A stretch of 6,903 nt of DNA from contig CAMZIS010000068.1 of the NCBI GenBank assembly GCA_947307285.1, positions 1 to 6,903 on the forward strand. The letters are read 5' to 3'. Position 1 is the first letter of the stretch. The number at the start of each line of letters is the position of its first letter. The position numbers were made by a program, and so were the translations under genes. The stretch is from an uncultured Peptococcaceae bacterium (lineage in GTDB: Bacteria; Bacillota; Dehalobacteriia; UBA4068). A model generated the notes under the pieces. That model saw only the letters and a program-made list of their open reading frames with translations. It did no database searches and had not been told where the DNA came from. This document shows, piece by piece, positions 5,900 through 6,903 of this stretch.

Positions 5900-6903
5900 A
5901 TGAACGTTTACGCAGACAACGCAGCGACGACCCGCATGAGCGAGACCGCCATCAAGACCATGCTGCACTATATGGAAAACGTCTACGGCAACCCGTCCAG
6001 CCTGCACACCGTGGGCCAGGTAGCCAAGGAAGCCCTGGACGACGCCCGGGCCCGGGTAGCCGCCAGACTGGGCTGCGAGCCCGCGGAGGTCTACTTCACC
6101 TCCGGCGGCAGCGAAGCCGACAACCAGGCCATCATCTCCGCCGCCAAGAGCGGCGCCAGAAAGGGCAAAAAGCACATCATCTCCACCGCCTTTGAGCATC
6201 ACGCGGTGCTGCACACCCTGAACAAGCTGGAAAAGGAAGGCTGGGAAGTGACGTTGCTGGACGTGCACGAAAACGGCATGGTCAGCGCGGAACAGGTGGC
6301 CGAGGCCATCCGGCCCGACACCTGCCTGGTCACCATCATGTACGCCAACAACGAGATCGGCTCCATCCAGCCCATCACCGAGATCGCCAAGGTCTGCAAG
6401 GAAAAGGGCGTGCTCTTCCACACCGACGCGGTGCAGGCCGCGGGCCATCTGCCCATCAACGTGAAGGAACAGGGCATCGACATGCTGTCCCTGTCCGCCC
6501 ATAAATTCCACGGACCCAAGGGCGTGGGCGTGCTCTACGCCAGACGGGGCGTGGTCCTGACCAACGTCATCGAAGGCGGCGCTCAGGAAAAGGGCAAGCG
6601 GGCCGGCACCGAGAACCTGCCCGGCATCATGGCCATGGCCGCCGCCCTGGACGAGGCCTGCGACCATCTGGAAGAAAACGCGGTCAAGGTCTCCGCGCTC
6701 AGGGACAAGCTGATCGCCGGCCTGTCCAAGATCCCCCACTGCATCCTAAACGGCGATCCTGTGCATCGCCTGCCCGGCAACGTCAATTTCTGCTTCGAGG
6801 GCATCGAAGGCGAGAGCCTGCTGCTGCTGCTGGACGACAAGGGCGTGCGCGCCTCCTCCGGCAGCGCCTGCACCTCCGGCTCCCTGGACCCCAGCCACGT
6901 GCT
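5900..6903 (+). CDS. nifS: Cysteine desulfurase, NifS/IscS type (3' end outside window)
   Basis: A PLP enzyme that takes sulfur from L-cysteine as a persulfide, leaving alanine, and passes it to Fe-S scaffold or thiolation proteins. The window holds 334 codons of an expected roughly 390-400; the frame is open to the edge. Visible marks are the start YADNAATT (4-11), SGGSEADN (70-77), the PLP-stacking H100 in FEHHAV (98-103), YANNEIGSIQP (147-157), D176 in HTDAVQ (174-179), the Schiff-base lysine K202 in SAHKFHGPKG (199-208), RAGTEN (234-239), and the catalytic C324 in SSGSACTSGS (319-328). The Cys lies in the longer class I (NifS/IscS) loop, not the SufS type. ATG 5900 is preceded by AAGGAGG (5888-5894) at five bases. 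It is co-transcribed with cysE, and an nifU-like scaffold or thiI/mnmA could follow outside the window. Confidence 0.96.
   Translation, partial: MNVYADNAATTRMSETAIKTMLHYMENVYGNPSSLHTVGQVAKEALDDARARVAARLGCEPAEVYFTSGGSEADNQAIISAAKSGARKGKKHIISTAFEHHAVLHTLNKLEKEGWEVTLLDVHENGMVSAEQVAEAIRPDTCLVTIMYANNEIGSIQPITEIAKVCKEKGVLFHTDAVQAAGHLPINVKEQGIDMLSLSAHKFHGPKGVGVLYARRGVVLTNVIEGGAQEKGKRAGTENLPGIMAMAAALDEACDHLEENAVKVSALRDKLIAGLSKIPHCILNGDPVHRLPGNVNFCFEGIEGESLLLLLDDKGVRASSGSACTSGSLDPSHV

Noticed and set aside
5855..6739. A 294-codon minus-strand frame
   Set aside because: It is antisense to nifS, rich in Gly/His/Val/Asp as expected for a shadow, and has no recognisable domain.

Overview
The window looks like chromosomal DNA from a GC-rich member of the Firmicutes, most likely a Clostridia-type anaerobe. 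This is inferred from strong AGGAGG-type ribosome binding sites on every gene, clean TTGACA/TATAAT-type promoters in short AT-rich gaps, a stand-alone TSCPD protein, an Fe-S cysteine desulfidase-family protein and an EpsC-type serine acetyltransferase. The species cannot be named from the sequence. I see no mobile element, CRISPR array, tRNA or rRNA, and no gene-free stretch over 300 bases.

Layout. (1) A TetR-family regulator (93-662, +), read towards a hairpin terminator (672-702) that also ends the operon converging on it. (2) A three-gene minus-strand operon, in transcription order: a GldA/HcxA-like metal-dependent dehydrogenase (3436-2360), an L-cysteine desulfidase/serine dehydratase-alpha family protein (2332-1049), and a small TSCPD protein (995-729). 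(3) A compact divergent promoter region (3437-3588) with back-to-back promoters and a palindrome between their -35 boxes. (4) A fold-type-I PLP aminotransferase (3589-4779, +) followed by a strong terminator (4814-4851). (5) A promoter with overlapping inverted repeats (4872-4917) driving serine O-acetyltransferase (4966-5853, +) and a NifS/IscS cysteine desulfurase (5900 to the window edge, +, 3' end cut off).

Taken together, the right side makes the activated serine used for cysteine synthesis and takes sulfur from cysteine for Fe-S clusters or other thio-cofactors. The minus operon looks catabolic: a desulfidase-like enzyme that may release sulfide, ammonia and pyruvate from cysteine or a related substrate, plus a dehydrogenase whose active site looks more like an alpha-keto-acid reductase (HcxA/YbdH type) than a glycerol dehydrogenase. 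The divergent aminotransferase could supply keto acids to that dehydrogenase. The functional grouping is inference; the individual family assignments are well supported.

The least ordinary points are the loss of the expected active-site Cys in the desulfidase-family protein (GVTEP where GCTEP is expected), the Asp-to-Cys change in the dehydrogenase, and the two operator-like palindromes placed on promoters. I found no clearly novel multi-gene system.
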